Notes under the pieces: generated by a model
The model's input: only the letters and a program-made list of their open reading frames with translations
Told to the model about the DNA's origin: nothing
Databases searched by the model: none
Source: Micromonospora terminaliae
Lineage (GTDB): Bacteria > Actinomycetota > Actinomycetes > Mycobacteriales > Micromonosporaceae
NCBI RefSeq assembly: GCF_009671205.1
Contig: NZ_CP045309.1
Span: forward strand, 2,170,001-2,234,000
DNA: 64,000 bases
Reading direction: 5' to 3'
Shown: one piece after another, positions 24,610-32,398 of the stretch
How the letters are laid out: each line of letters starts with the position of its first letter
Numbering within the stretch: the stretch's first letter is position 1
Made by a program: the position numbers and the translations under genes

Positions 24610-27191
24610 GTCATGTCCTCTCTCACGAGTTGCTTCGCCGTTACCCGACGACGGATGACTGCGACCGCGGGCAGAGGCGACAGCCGCCGGCGCAGGACGT
24701 GGTTGCCGACCGCACAGAACCCCAGACCGGCGGCGATCGCGGCCGTGAACTGGACGATCGGAGAATCAAAGAACGCGAACACCTGGAACTGCACGAGGTA
24801 GATGTGCAGCGAGGCGGCCGCCAGAGCGCCGAGCGGACGGACGAGCAGCCGCGGCACCGGCAGCGCGGGCACCAGCGCCAGCAGCGTGAGCCCGCCCATG
24901 ATCGTCAGGTTGCGCGCGGGTTCTCCGGCGAAGAAGCCAAAGGCGGCGCCGGCGGCGACCGCTGTCGTGACCAGTCTGCGTCTCTGACTGTCGGCTGCCG
25001 CCATCGCGACTCCCGCCACGAACAGCCACGCCACCGTGCCGGGCAGGCCCCGCAGCGGACCGTCGTACAACGCGAGCACCAGGTAGCGAGGCACTAGCAG
25101 CAGCCCCAAGGCGACCATCGCGGTGCGCCAGGCGTCGGCGGCGTATGCGGCCCGCAGCCGCGGAACAGCCAGCGCCGCGACTGCCGCAACCATGATCACC
25201 AGGTAGGCCTCGACGAACCAGAAGATGTTGCCGACCTGCGGCCGGGCGAGCCAATGCACCAGCGCGACGTTCGACCAGTGCACCGTTCCGAACCCGAACA
25301 GCATCACCGCCGCGACGGTCACCGCCGGGACGACGACCCCGACCGCGATCCGGGCGCTCCGCCGCACGCGCTCCGCCGTCGTCGGCGCGGCGAGTACGTA
25401 CCTTGCGAACAGGAATCCGGCGACCGCGAGCAGGATGTGCGCTCCGCCGGCCAGCCGGAATAATCCGACATGACTGCCACAGATCGTCACTACGGCCACG
25501 CCGCGCAGGACGACGGTCGTCTCGACCCGCCGCAGCAGCGGACGCCGCCAGCGGGAACGTGGCAGCCGGTCGGCGAGCGCGATCAGGTCGCGCACTGGGC
25601 GGTGGTGCCAGTCGGACGGGAGATCACCGAGCAGACGCGTCAGGCCGACGGACGCCACGACGTGGCTGAAGGAGTCGCCGCCGAGCTCGACGAACGACCG
25701 ATCGGGGTCGACGCCACCGCGGCCGACAAGCGGCTCCAGCACGGCGACCACCGCGGCGGCGATCTCTGCCTGCTGGCCGGGGGCCGCCGTGACGTGCAGC
25801 TCGGCGCTGCGCCGGCGGTCGAGTTTGCCGTTGGGCAGCAGCGGGAGGTCGTCCACCGCGTGGACCGAGATGACCGACCGGCTGAGACCGGAGACCTGGG
25901 CGGCCTGGTCACGAACCTCGTCGGGAGATTGCTCGCAGTGCCGGTAGGTGACCTGGAGCTGGTCGTCGCGGCCGGTGACGCAGGACTGCAGGCCCTGGCC
26001 GCGCAGGGAGCGTTCGACCTGGCCGAGGTCGATCCGGATTCCCATGATCTTCACGAAGTCGGACCGCCGTCCGACAATCCGGACCAGTCCGTCGGCATCG
26101 ATCCGCGCCAGGTCGCCGGTCCGAAGCTCAGTGTGCATACGACCCAGGGCCAGGTCGTCGGGCTGCTCGGCGTACCCGAGCATGACGCCTGGACCCGTGA
26201 ACACGAGCTCGCCAACCGGGCCGTCGGGTGAACCCACCGCTTCGTCGATTCCGGCCGTGTCGAGCCGGAACGCCGACCCCGCGATCGGCCATCCCACCGC
26301 ATCGGGGTACCGGTCCGACAGTTCGGGTGGCAGCACGGCCATCCGCGCGGTGGCCTCGGTCTGGCCGTACATCACCGCCAGACTCCAGCCGGCCGAGCGG
26401 CCCCGAGCGGCGAGCTCTCGCACCCGCACGGGCGGCAACGCGCCGCCAGCTTGGGCGAGCAACCGGAGCGAAGGCAGACGATCTAGCACACCTTGGACGT
26501 CGAGCAGATCCACCACGTGCGGAGTGGCGGCGACCACGGTCACCCGGTCGCGGCGCAGGTCATCGGCGAAGCCGGGGTCGGTCACCGACCCGGGCCGCAG
26601 CACCGTGGTGGCACCGGCTCGGAGTTGGGCGTGCAGCACCGACAGCCCGAAGCAGTAATGCAGCGGTAGCGAGGTGACCGCACGGTCGGCCGGCGTGATG
26701 GACAACGCCGCCGCGATCGCCTCGGCGTTGCTGACCACGTTGCGGTGGCTGAGTCGAACCAGCTTGGGTGAGCCTGTGCTGCCCGACGTACTGAGCAGAA
26801 TCGCCAGATCCGGATGCAGGAGGTGCCGCGGTTCATCGGTGTCACCGTTCGGCGTCGCAGCCTCGAACGTGCCATCCGCGCGGAGCCACAGGTCGGGCTG
26901 GTAAACCGCAGTGATCGACTGATGCTCCGCCGGGGTGATCAGTGCCACGTGCCCGGCCGACAGCACCGCCAGATAGCCGAGCACCAGCTCGCGATGCGGA
27001 GCCAGCGGCACGTGCACGAGACGCCGACCAGACTGTGCTGACGGCAGGCTGGCAGCGAGCGCAGCCACCCGCTCGGCCAGCTCCCCGTAACTGAGACGGC
27101 CGGTCGAGTCGATCAGGGCAGGGCGATGCGCGTCAGCCGTCTCAGACACCGGGACGGCGACGCGCACCCACCGGGGTTCAAGCAGCGACAC
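24588..27191 (-). CDS. fused adenylation - carrier protein - membrane acyltransferase-like protein
   Basis: About 867 residues. Residues 15-465 form an AMP-binding adenylation domain: LLSTSGSTGSPK (A3), YGQTEAT (A5), LRTGDL (A7), GRRSDFVKIMGIRIDLGQVE (A8) and the lysine motif NGKLDRR (A10). Residues 475-545 form a carrier domain with the phosphopantetheine serine in ELGGDSFS (about Ser507). From 560 to the end there are 8-10 membrane helices with an acyltransferase-3-like entry (HVGLFRLAGGAH, then GFLF) and WFVEAYLVI. The adenylation pocket segment YCFGLSVLH lacks the FDxS aspartate of amino-acid domains, so a non-amino carboxylic acid is the likelier substrate. No condensation or thioesterase domain is present; the loaded acyl group may be handed directly to the membrane domain. 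Starts GTG 27191 and GTG 27149 are both possible. It overlaps fbpA and sits just after an iron box. Confidence 0.85.
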   Translation of the reverse strand: MSLLEPRWVRVAVPVSETADAHRPALIDSTGRLSYGELAERVAALAASLPSAQSGRRLVHVPLAPHRELVLGYLAVLSAGHVALITPAEHQSITAVYQPDLWLRADGTFEAATPNGDTDEPRHLLHPDLAILLSTSGSTGSPKLVRLSHRNVVSNAEAIAAALSITPADRAVTSLPLHYCFGLSVLHAQLRAGATTVLRPGSVTDPGFADDLRRDRVTVVAATPHVVDLLDVQGVLDRLPSLRLLAQAGGALPPVRVRELAARGRSAGWSLAVMYGQTEATARMAVLPPELSDRYPDAVGWPIAGSAFRLDTAGIDEAVGSPDGPVGELVFTGPGVMLGYAEQPDDLALGRMHTELRTGDLARIDADGLVRIVGRRSDFVKIMGIRIDLGQVERSLRGQGLQSCVTGRDDQLQVTYRHCEQSPDEVRDQAAQVSGLSRSVISVHAVDDLPLLPNGKLDRRRSAELHVTAAPGQQAEIAAAVVAVLEPLVGRGGVDPDRSFVELGGDSFSHVVASVGLTRLLGDLPSDWHHRPVRDLIALADRLPRSRWRRPLLRRVETTVVLRGVAVVTICGSHVGLFRLAGGAHILLAVAGFLFARYVLAAPTTAERVRRSARIAVGVVVPAVTVAAVMLFGFGTVHWSNVALVHWLARPQVGNIFWFVEAYLVIMVAAVAALAVPRLRAAYAADAWRTAMVALGLLLVPRYLVLALYDGPLRGLPGTVAWLFVAGVAMAAADSQRRRLVTTAVAAGAAFGFFAGEPARNLTIMGGLTLLALVPALPVPRLLVRPLGALAAASLHIYLVQFQVFAFFDSPIVQFTAAIAAGLGFCAVGNHVLRRRLSPLPAVAVIRRRVTAKQLVREDMTCVDARS

Positions 27192-27192
27192 G

Positions 27193-27211
27193 GTAGGTGA
27201 GGCTAACCTAA
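27193..27211. promoter_or_regulatory. IdeR/DmdR (DtxR-family) iron box
   Basis: GTAGGTGAGGCTAACCTAA matches the actinobacterial iron-box consensus TTAGGTTAGGCTAACCTAA at 17 of 19 positions. It lies in the divergent promoter between the A-PCP-acyltransferase/fbp operon (-) and the phosphopantetheinyl transferase (+). By family knowledge, Fe(II)-loaded IdeR/DmdR binding would repress both sides when iron is plentiful. Confidence 0.85.
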
Positions 27212-27217
27212 GCAATC

Positions 27218-27784
27218 GTGGCTGTCCAACCCCCAACTACGAGCAAGATCACGGTGTTCACGGTCGGCCTGACGGTGGCGCACGTCGGGCTACTCGAAGT
27301 GCTCGACCAACGCGAGCGGCAGCGCGTCGATCGCGCCGTAGCTGAGGCTGACCGCGCTCGATTCCTGCTCGGAGCGGCACTGCTGCGCATCGTCGCCGGC
27401 TCAATGCTCGACCTCCCGGCCGAGGCGGTGACGGTGGACCGCACGTGCTCTCACTGCGGCCGCTGGCACGGCCGGCCGACGCTACCCGGCACCGCATTGG
27501 AGATGTCTGTGTCGCACAGCGGCGCGGTGGTGACCGTTGCCGCCCTGCCCGGCGGCGGGCGGGTCGGAATCGACGTCGAGCGGACCGGCGATCGACCGAC
27601 ACTGGAGGTAGTCGCCTGGACAATCGCAGAGGCGAAGTTCAAAGCCGGTGGCGGACCAGGCCTGACACTCCACCGACTGCCGCCCCCTGCGCCCCGGCAC
27701 GTCCTGACCTTGGCCACCAATCAGCCCGCGGCCACGGTCGAGGTGGTCGAGGTGGCGACCCTGCTGCCGTCATCCACATCATGA
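27218..27784 (+). CDS. compact Sfp-type 4'-phosphopantetheinyl transferase
   Basis: A 188-residue Sfp-family transferase, which would convert apo-carrier protein to the holo form by moving phosphopantetheine from CoA to its serine. Visible motifs: a CSHCGRWHGRP substrate loop (about 73-83), SVSHSG (about 96-101), GIDVER with the metal-binding Asp and Glu (about 113-118), and WTIAEAKFKAGG (about 129-140), equivalent to the W-T-x-KEA-x-x-KA motif. The spacing between the last two is only about 12 residues, much shorter than the roughly 35-45 usual in Sfp proteins. It is divergent from, and shares the iron box with, the carrier-domain protein at 24588, its obvious client. GTG 27218 is the start used here. 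Confidence 0.82.
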   Translation: MAVQPPTTSKITVFTVGLTVAHVGLLEVLDQRERQRVDRAVAEADRARFLLGAALLRIVAGSMLDLPAEAVTVDRTCSHCGRWHGRPTLPGTALEMSVSHSGAVVTVAALPGGGRVGIDVERTGDRPTLEVVAWTIAEAKFKAGGGPGLTLHRLPPPAPRHVLTLATNQPAATVEVVEVATLLPSSTS

Positions 27785-27948
27785 CCACCGGAACACGGAT
27801 GGCGGCGCAAGTGGGCGATCGGGGCGCCCTGGGGGCCGACGCGGGCGTGGTGAGGCAGTCTGGGTGACCGCGACCCGCGGCCTGCGTTGCACCCAGAGAA
27901 TCTCGCGATTGAGAGAGTCGGGCCCGTCGGGCTACTCGCGTGCCTCGC

Positions 27949-28467
27949 CTACTTCTGGCACCGCCCGCTGGCCTGCCCCTCGGCGATGACCTTGTCGACG
28001 CCCTTGGCGTAGTCCGCCATCGACTCGGCGTCCGGCTGGTACCGCCACTGCCCGTCCTCGTACCGGATCTCGGACATCCCGGCGGCGATCGACCGCTTGA
28101 AGTTCACGACCGCCTTGTCCTCGCCCTCAAGACGGGCCCCGGTGATCTCGAAGGTCAGGCCGGTGATGGTCTTGCACTCGGTGTGCAGGCGGGCGTACTC
28201 GTCGCGGGTGATCGCCGCCTTGCCCTCCTTGGTCCAGAGGTCCCATGCACCCTTCCAGTCGCCGGCCGCGTAGGTGTCGTACTCCTTCTGAGCTAGCGCC
28301 TTGGCCGCCTCTACCGTCTTCGGCTCCTGCGGCTTGTCGGCCTTGGCCTCGGCGGAGGCGGCACCCGGGGCGGCGGAGGTGGTCGGCTTGGTGGTGTCCT
28401 CGTTCCCGCAGCCAGCGGTGAGCAGGGCCAGTCCGAGGGCTCCAACGGCGATGATGGTCTTGCGCAT
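27949..28467 (-). CDS. small lipoprotein, 172 aa
   Basis: A lipoprotein with lipobox LLTAGC (Cys20), a Thr/Ala/Lys-rich linker to about residue 50, and a compact domain. That domain starts AKALAQKEYDTYAAGDWKGAWDLW, a pattern seen in NTF2-like/SnoaL-type folds of actinobacterial lipoproteins, and includes TRDEYARLHTECK. ATG 28467 has AGGAG 8 bp upstream. Two cysteines outside the lipobox (near 98 and 170) could form a disulfide. Extracytoplasmic; function unknown. Confidence 0.8.
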   Translation of the reverse strand: MRKTIIAVGALGLALLTAGCGNEDTTKPTTSAAPGAASAEAKADKPQEPKTVEAAKALAQKEYDTYAAGDWKGAWDLWTKEGKAAITRDEYARLHTECKTITGLTFEITGARLEGEDKAVVNFKRSIAAGMSEIRYEDGQWRYQPDAESMADYAKGVDKVIAEGQASGRCQK

Positions 28468-29027
28468 TCGTGTGTCTCCTGGTCGTGGTGCAGTGCAGGC
28501 CAGTCGGCCAGCGTGGCCGCGATCGGTGGTGAACGGTCGCCGCCCTCGGCGGGTCGCGGGTGATCATGGCAGGTCGGTGCGACAGATCAGCGGTGGGGCG
28601 TACGGTCGCTGGTCAGCTCATGCTGGTGCCGGCTCAGCGAGCGGCAACTGTGCAGACTCGGCCGTGATCGCCGAGCCCTTCCCGGATCGCTTCGGCCGTA
28701 CCTCTTGACCCTCGCCAGGCTCAGCCGGGCAAGTTCGGCGATGCGCAGGTAAGTCGCCTCGGGGCCGCCGACGTGAGTAAGCCGGGGATGGTTGCGGTCG
28801 GCCTGACCGGCTCAGCCAGGTAAGTGGCCGCAGCGTCTTGCGCGGGGCGGGAATGGTCAGCATGTGACGAAAGATCGGGACCGCCCCGAGCCGTTCGTCG
28901 GCGGGGTCGTCACGGGCCGTCCGCGCCCTCTCAGCGCCTGGCCTGCGCCGGATGTCGCACGCCGGATGGGGACCCTGGCGATGCCTCCGGGTGGCATATG
29001 CTGCGCCGGCACGACGGGGAGGGTGGC
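28468..29027. other. divergent intergenic region, no gene recognised
   Basis: These 560 bp separate two divergent lipoprotein genes. Open frames here have no motif or start support. Promoters of both genes should lie here, but no strong consensus boxes were seen. The ribosome binding site of the downstream gene is GGGGAGG near 29016. Confidence 0.45.
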
Positions 29028-29936
29028 ATGCGACGGTGGCGGGTACGGGTGGCGGTGGCCGCCCTGGCCGGGGCGGTGACGGCGATGGCGGGGTGCGGGG
29101 CGCCGGCCGGGCTGGACGGCGACCTGACCGACGACTGGCGGCCCGCCGCGGCGGCCGTGCAGTTCACCCCGAAGGTGGGCGACTGCCATGTGATCGCCGG
29201 TCCGTCGAGTTACCTGACCAGCTACCAGCCGGTCGACTGCACGCGGCAGCACCTGCTGGAGACCTTTTACCTGGGCACGTTCACCGGCGCGGTAGCCGAA
29301 CGGGAAACCCCGCCGCCGGTGGGTTCGGCGGTGCTGCGACCGGCGTTTACCGAATGCGACGCGAAGGCGACCGCGTTCGTCGGTGGCGACTGGCGGGGCG
29401 CTCGCCTGACGGTGCAGGTCGCGCCCCCGTCTCCGGGCGGGTGGCAGGGTGGCAGTCGCTGGTTCCGGTGCGACATCTTTGAGCTGGACACGGCCGACGG
29501 CGGCTCCGCGCAACGGCATCCGGACGACCACCCGGTGCAGCACACCGGCAGCCTGCGGGACGCGCTGAAGGGCCCGTCACCGCTGGCCTTCGGGTGCCTG
29601 AACGAGGACCGGTACGGCGCCTTCGAGCAGACCGGCTGCGCCCGGCCGCACACGTTCGAGTACGTCGGCTCGTGGACGGCGCCCGACACCCCGTACGCGG
29701 ACGCGGGCCGCGACGAGGACGGCGTGCACGCGAAGTGCCGGGCCCTCGTGGCCCGGTACGCGAAGGTCCCCGTCGACGGCGTGCTGCGCTACCGCACGGG
29801 CACCTCGTACCTGGTACCGGCCGCGGAGGCGTGGGCGCGCGGTGACCGGGGGATCCGCTGCTTCTACTGGTCGGGGGGTCCGAAGGTGACCCACTCGATC
29901 AAGGGCGGTGGCACAAAGGCGCTACCGGTCCGTTGA
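29028..29936 (+). CDS. septum formation family lipoprotein
   Basis: A 302-residue lipoprotein (lipobox AMAGC, about Cys21). The mature part has two copies of the septum-formation-type module: GDCHVI...VDCTRQHLLETFYLGTF, then FGCLNEDRYGAFEQTGCARPHTFEYVG. The family is recognised by a cysteine pair, a conserved His after the second Cys, and a VG/LG strand. Four cysteines in that pattern suggest two disulfides. The name of the family comes from its occurrence near cell-division genes; a direct role is not proven. ATG 29028 follows GGGGAGG; upstream in-frame codons lack a signal peptide. Confidence 0.8.
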   Translation: MRRWRVRVAVAALAGAVTAMAGCGAPAGLDGDLTDDWRPAAAAVQFTPKVGDCHVIAGPSSYLTSYQPVDCTRQHLLETFYLGTFTGAVAERETPPPVGSAVLRPAFTECDAKATAFVGGDWRGARLTVQVAPPSPGGWQGGSRWFRCDIFELDTADGGSAQRHPDDHPVQHTGSLRDALKGPSPLAFGCLNEDRYGAFEQTGCARPHTFEYVGSWTAPDTPYADAGRDEDGVHAKCRALVARYAKVPVDGVLRYRTGTSYLVPAAEAWARGDRGIRCFYWSGGPKVTHSIKGGGTKALPVR

Positions 29937-30512
29937 GCGCGAAGTGCTCACCGACGCGGGACAGGAAGGAGGGCTTTGACCTGCGGTGATGCCGGCGAGC
30001 GGCCTGGCGTGACCTCCCAGAGAACACCGAACTGGTCAGCGTTGGCTGCTCCCCGCCTGCCTACTACCGGCTTGTCGACCTGGTCCCGCCGACGCCAGTC
30101 ACCGGGACCATCCTGCATCGACGTGCGGCTCTAGATCCGCGTCGCGGAGATGGTAGGGACTCCGGCAACTGAGACTGTCAACGACGGCTGAAAACGGACC
30201 CCTGGCGACGGCCGAAAACGGCCCGGTGGCAGGTGCTCAGCGACCGCAAAGCCGAAGCCATGGCGGCTTTCGGCGGTGAGCTGATCTTCGATGACCTGCC
30301 GAACAACAAGGCGTGCCGCATCGAAGCCCGACTGATCGGCCCAAAGATCACTGATCAACAGCACTGACCTGAGGTCATCGATTGTGATCGCCAGCCAAGA
30401 GCGTCTTCGGCACGCGGTGGCTGCCATCGGCTGGGTCCCGGGCACGGTCGCTCCTACGGCCAACGCAGCGGACTCGGATGCGACCGCCGTGACCGCATGA
30501 GACGCGCGGATC
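29937..30512. other. gene-poor stretch with one relic
   Basis: Apart from the DUF4268-like tail at 30233-30367, nothing here looks coding. The short repeat ACGGCTGAAAACGG / ACGGCCGAAAACGG occurs twice about 25 bp apart at 30183-30222, just before the relic. Confidence 0.4.
30233..30367 (+). pseudogene. C-terminal fragment of a DUF4268-type protein
   Basis: A 44-codon tail reading RKAEAMAAFGGELIFDDLP then NNKACRIEARL, ending in TGA 30365-30367. This resembles the end of DUF4268-domain proteins (an ERK-x-E-I-E-x-AFG helix, then a K/RxCRI strand), found in restriction- or defence-like contexts. Nothing upstream continues the protein. It is a relic of a lost gene. Confidence 0.5.
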
Positions 30513-31376
30513 TCAGGACTCCACCAGATCTCCGGTGGGAAGCGGCAGCAGTACAGATGGGGCCGGTGCCGGCGGCAGGGGAAGCTCGGGGGCCGACGGC
30601 AAGGGTTTGGAGCGGGAGTTGGATGAGGGGGCGGATGCGGCCGGACGCGGCGCCGAGGTGGTCGTTCTCGGCGCCCGGCTGCGGGTCGCGTGGGGGCTGG
30701 CGGTCGACGTGACCGGCGACGGCGTTGGGATGGTTGCGCACCGGGGCAAGGTGGGGCAACCGGCCTGAACGGTCAGGTCGTGCAGCACGGCGTCGATGTC
30801 GGCGCGCAGGCGGGCGGCCGCGGCCACGTCAGTGATCCGGGTCAGATCCTGCTGGGCCTGATCGATCAACTGCCGGGCTTCCTCGAACCGTCGCGCCTCG
30901 ACGGCGGCGCGGGCGCGGGCAATGGTGCGCTCGGTATCGCGTACGTCCGCTCGCTCGGGATGCAGGACCTTGGTCAGCGGCCAGAGGGGACTGTTCGGCC
31001 CGGCGTTGCGACTGCCGACCCCCAGCGCAGTCAGCAGCACGAGGGCCGCGGCCACAGCGGCGGCCAGCCGCAGGGCCCGCCGCGTGAACGGTCGCGACGG
31101 GGCCGAGGCGGGGAAGTGCCCGGAGGTGGTATCGGCCCCAACCTGGTCGACCGGATGGTGGACGGCCGTCCGGCTGTGTAGGCCGTGGGCGCCGGTCACG
31201 TCGGTGTTCTCCTCGTCGGCGGTGAGGTCGGCGCGCCAGGCGGCCAGCATCGCGGTCAGGCCGTCGGCGTCGGCCTCCCATCCGCCGCCTCCTCCGAGCA
31301 CGTCGAGCAACAGGTCGTCGTGGGCGATGGTGGTGAGGTCCGGCTCCTCGCCACCGTCGGGCCAGTGTTCACTCAT
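30513..31376 (-). CDS. RsdA-like anti-sigma factor
   Basis: A 287-residue single-pass membrane protein. The N-terminal segment DLTTIAHDDLLLDVLG and GLTAMLAAWRADL matches the sigma-binding region of anti-sigma-D factor RsdA. A single helix near residues 100-122 crosses the membrane. Next comes a helical stretch (ERTIARARAAVEARRFEEARQ) with heptad-like spacing, then a long Pro/Thr/Ser-rich extracytoplasmic tail. The start ATG 31376 overlaps the stop of the sigma factor gene (ATGA), the normal pairing. By family knowledge it sequesters the sigma factor at the membrane and releases it after proteolysis. Confidence 0.85.
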   Translation of the reverse strand: MSEHWPDGGEEPDLTTIAHDDLLLDVLGGGGGWEADADGLTAMLAAWRADLTADEENTDVTGAHGLHSRTAVHHPVDQVGADTTSGHFPASAPSRPFTRRALRLAAAVAAALVLLTALGVGSRNAGPNSPLWPLTKVLHPERADVRDTERTIARARAAVEARRFEEARQLIDQAQQDLTRITDVAAAARLRADIDAVLHDLTVQAGCPTLPRCATIPTPSPVTSTASPHATRSRAPRTTTSAPRPAASAPSSNSRSKPLPSAPELPLPPAPAPSVLLPLPTGDLVES

Positions 31377-31951
31377 GCCGCCACCTCGCCGAGTCCGTCG
31401 CTGGCAAGGGCACGGAGTCGGGCGAGGGCTCGGGACTGGGCCACGCGTACGGCCGGTGCCGACATGCCGAGGATCGTGCCGACCTCCTCAGCGGTGAGAC
31501 CGACCGCCACCCGCAGCGTGATGATCTCCCGTTGCACGTTGGGCAGGCGGTGCAGCAGTACAAAGAGTCGACGGGCCAGATCCGTCGCGACTGCCTGTTC
31601 CTCCGGCCCTGGTGCGGCGTCTGGTGGCTCCAGCGGGGTGTCGGTGACGGCGACGGCGGAGTACCGCACCGCCGCCCGTTGGGCGTCGGCGACCTTGTGC
31701 GCGGCGACAGCGAAGACGAACGCCGAGAACGGCCTTCCCTGCTCCCGGTAGCGGGGAAGGGCCTTAAGCACCGCCAGGCACACCTCCTGCGCGACGTCGT
31801 CGGCCGTGGTGTGCGCCCCGCCGATGCGGCCCAGCCGGGCCCGGCAGTAGCGGACGAGCCGTGGCCGCAGGTCGGCGAGCAGGGCAGCCGCCGCGGCCCG
31901 GTCGCCCGCGGCGGCCCGGCGGACGAGCTCTGGCTCGATCGCTGTGGTCAT
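31373..31951 (-). CDS. ECF RNA polymerase sigma factor (SigD-like)
   Basis: A 192-residue group IV sigma factor. Region 2 covers about residues 20-95 (RPRLVRYCRARLG...TADDVAQEVCLAVLKALPRYREQG), including the -10-recognising helix. Region 4 covers about 130-185, with the helix-turn-helix LTAEEVGTILGMSAPAVRVAQSRALARLRAL. The link DTPLEPPDAAPGPEEQ is long and acidic. Directly upstream is an imperfect palindrome (31970-31986) and AAAGGTGG as ribosome binding site. The next gene encodes its RsdA-type anti-sigma factor, so activity should be controlled by release from the membrane. Confidence 0.9.
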   Translation of the reverse strand: MTTAIEPELVRRAAAGDRAAAAALLADLRPRLVRYCRARLGRIGGAHTTADDVAQEVCLAVLKALPRYREQGRPFSAFVFAVAAHKVADAQRAAVRYSAVAVTDTPLEPPDAAPGPEEQAVATDLARRLFVLLHRLPNVQREIITLRVAVGLTAEEVGTILGMSAPAVRVAQSRALARLRALASDGLGEVAA

Positions 31952-31969
31952 CGGATGTGTGCCACCTTT

Positions 31970-31986
31970 GTTACCGGCCGGTTAAC
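31970..31986. promoter_or_regulatory. palindrome upstream of the sigma factor gene
   Basis: GTTACCGGCCGGTTAAC is an almost perfect palindrome (one additional T) about 20 bp before the sigma factor start. It could be an operator or part of the promoter; no known site matches well. Confidence 0.35.
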
Positions 31987-32398
31987 CGCACGCTATCGAG
32001 ACGCGTGCCACCTTGCCTAGCCCACGTCGCGTCGCCAAATGGGAAACCCAAAGAAGACCGTTGCGTGATGCCGCCGCGACGTGAGGTAGCAGTCAGGTGA
32101 GTGAGGGCCGGTGGCCGTCCAAGTCGCTGCAGAAGCTGCCTGAGTCCCTTCGGTGGCCAACCGATCCGGTCGACGACAGCCTGCCCTGCCGCCTGATGAG
32201 ATCCCCGTGCTGCTGTGTCCGTCGGCACCAGCAAGTCGGTGTTCCCGAATACGCGTGGCCTTTGCGCTCGTCGGGACGGCCGAGCGCGTCAGGACGGCGC
32301 ATTGGCTCGGCAGGCACCGCGGCCAGATCCGCGACGGTCTCTTCGATGGCCCTGGCCACGGCCGACAACCTCGCGTCCTGCCCGAAGAGTGGTGCGGC
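31987..32398. other. intergenic, no gene recognised
   Basis: No intact gene is supported. A minus-strand frame beginning MSAVARAIEETVADLAA near 32368 has a helix-like start but degenerates after 45 codons and lacks a ribosome binding site. It may be a fragment or chance. Confidence 0.4.

Noticed and set aside
27192..27236. Upstream start (27236) for the adenylation-carrier-acyltransferase gene
   Set aside because: It would place the iron box inside the coding sequence; the conserved domain begins later.
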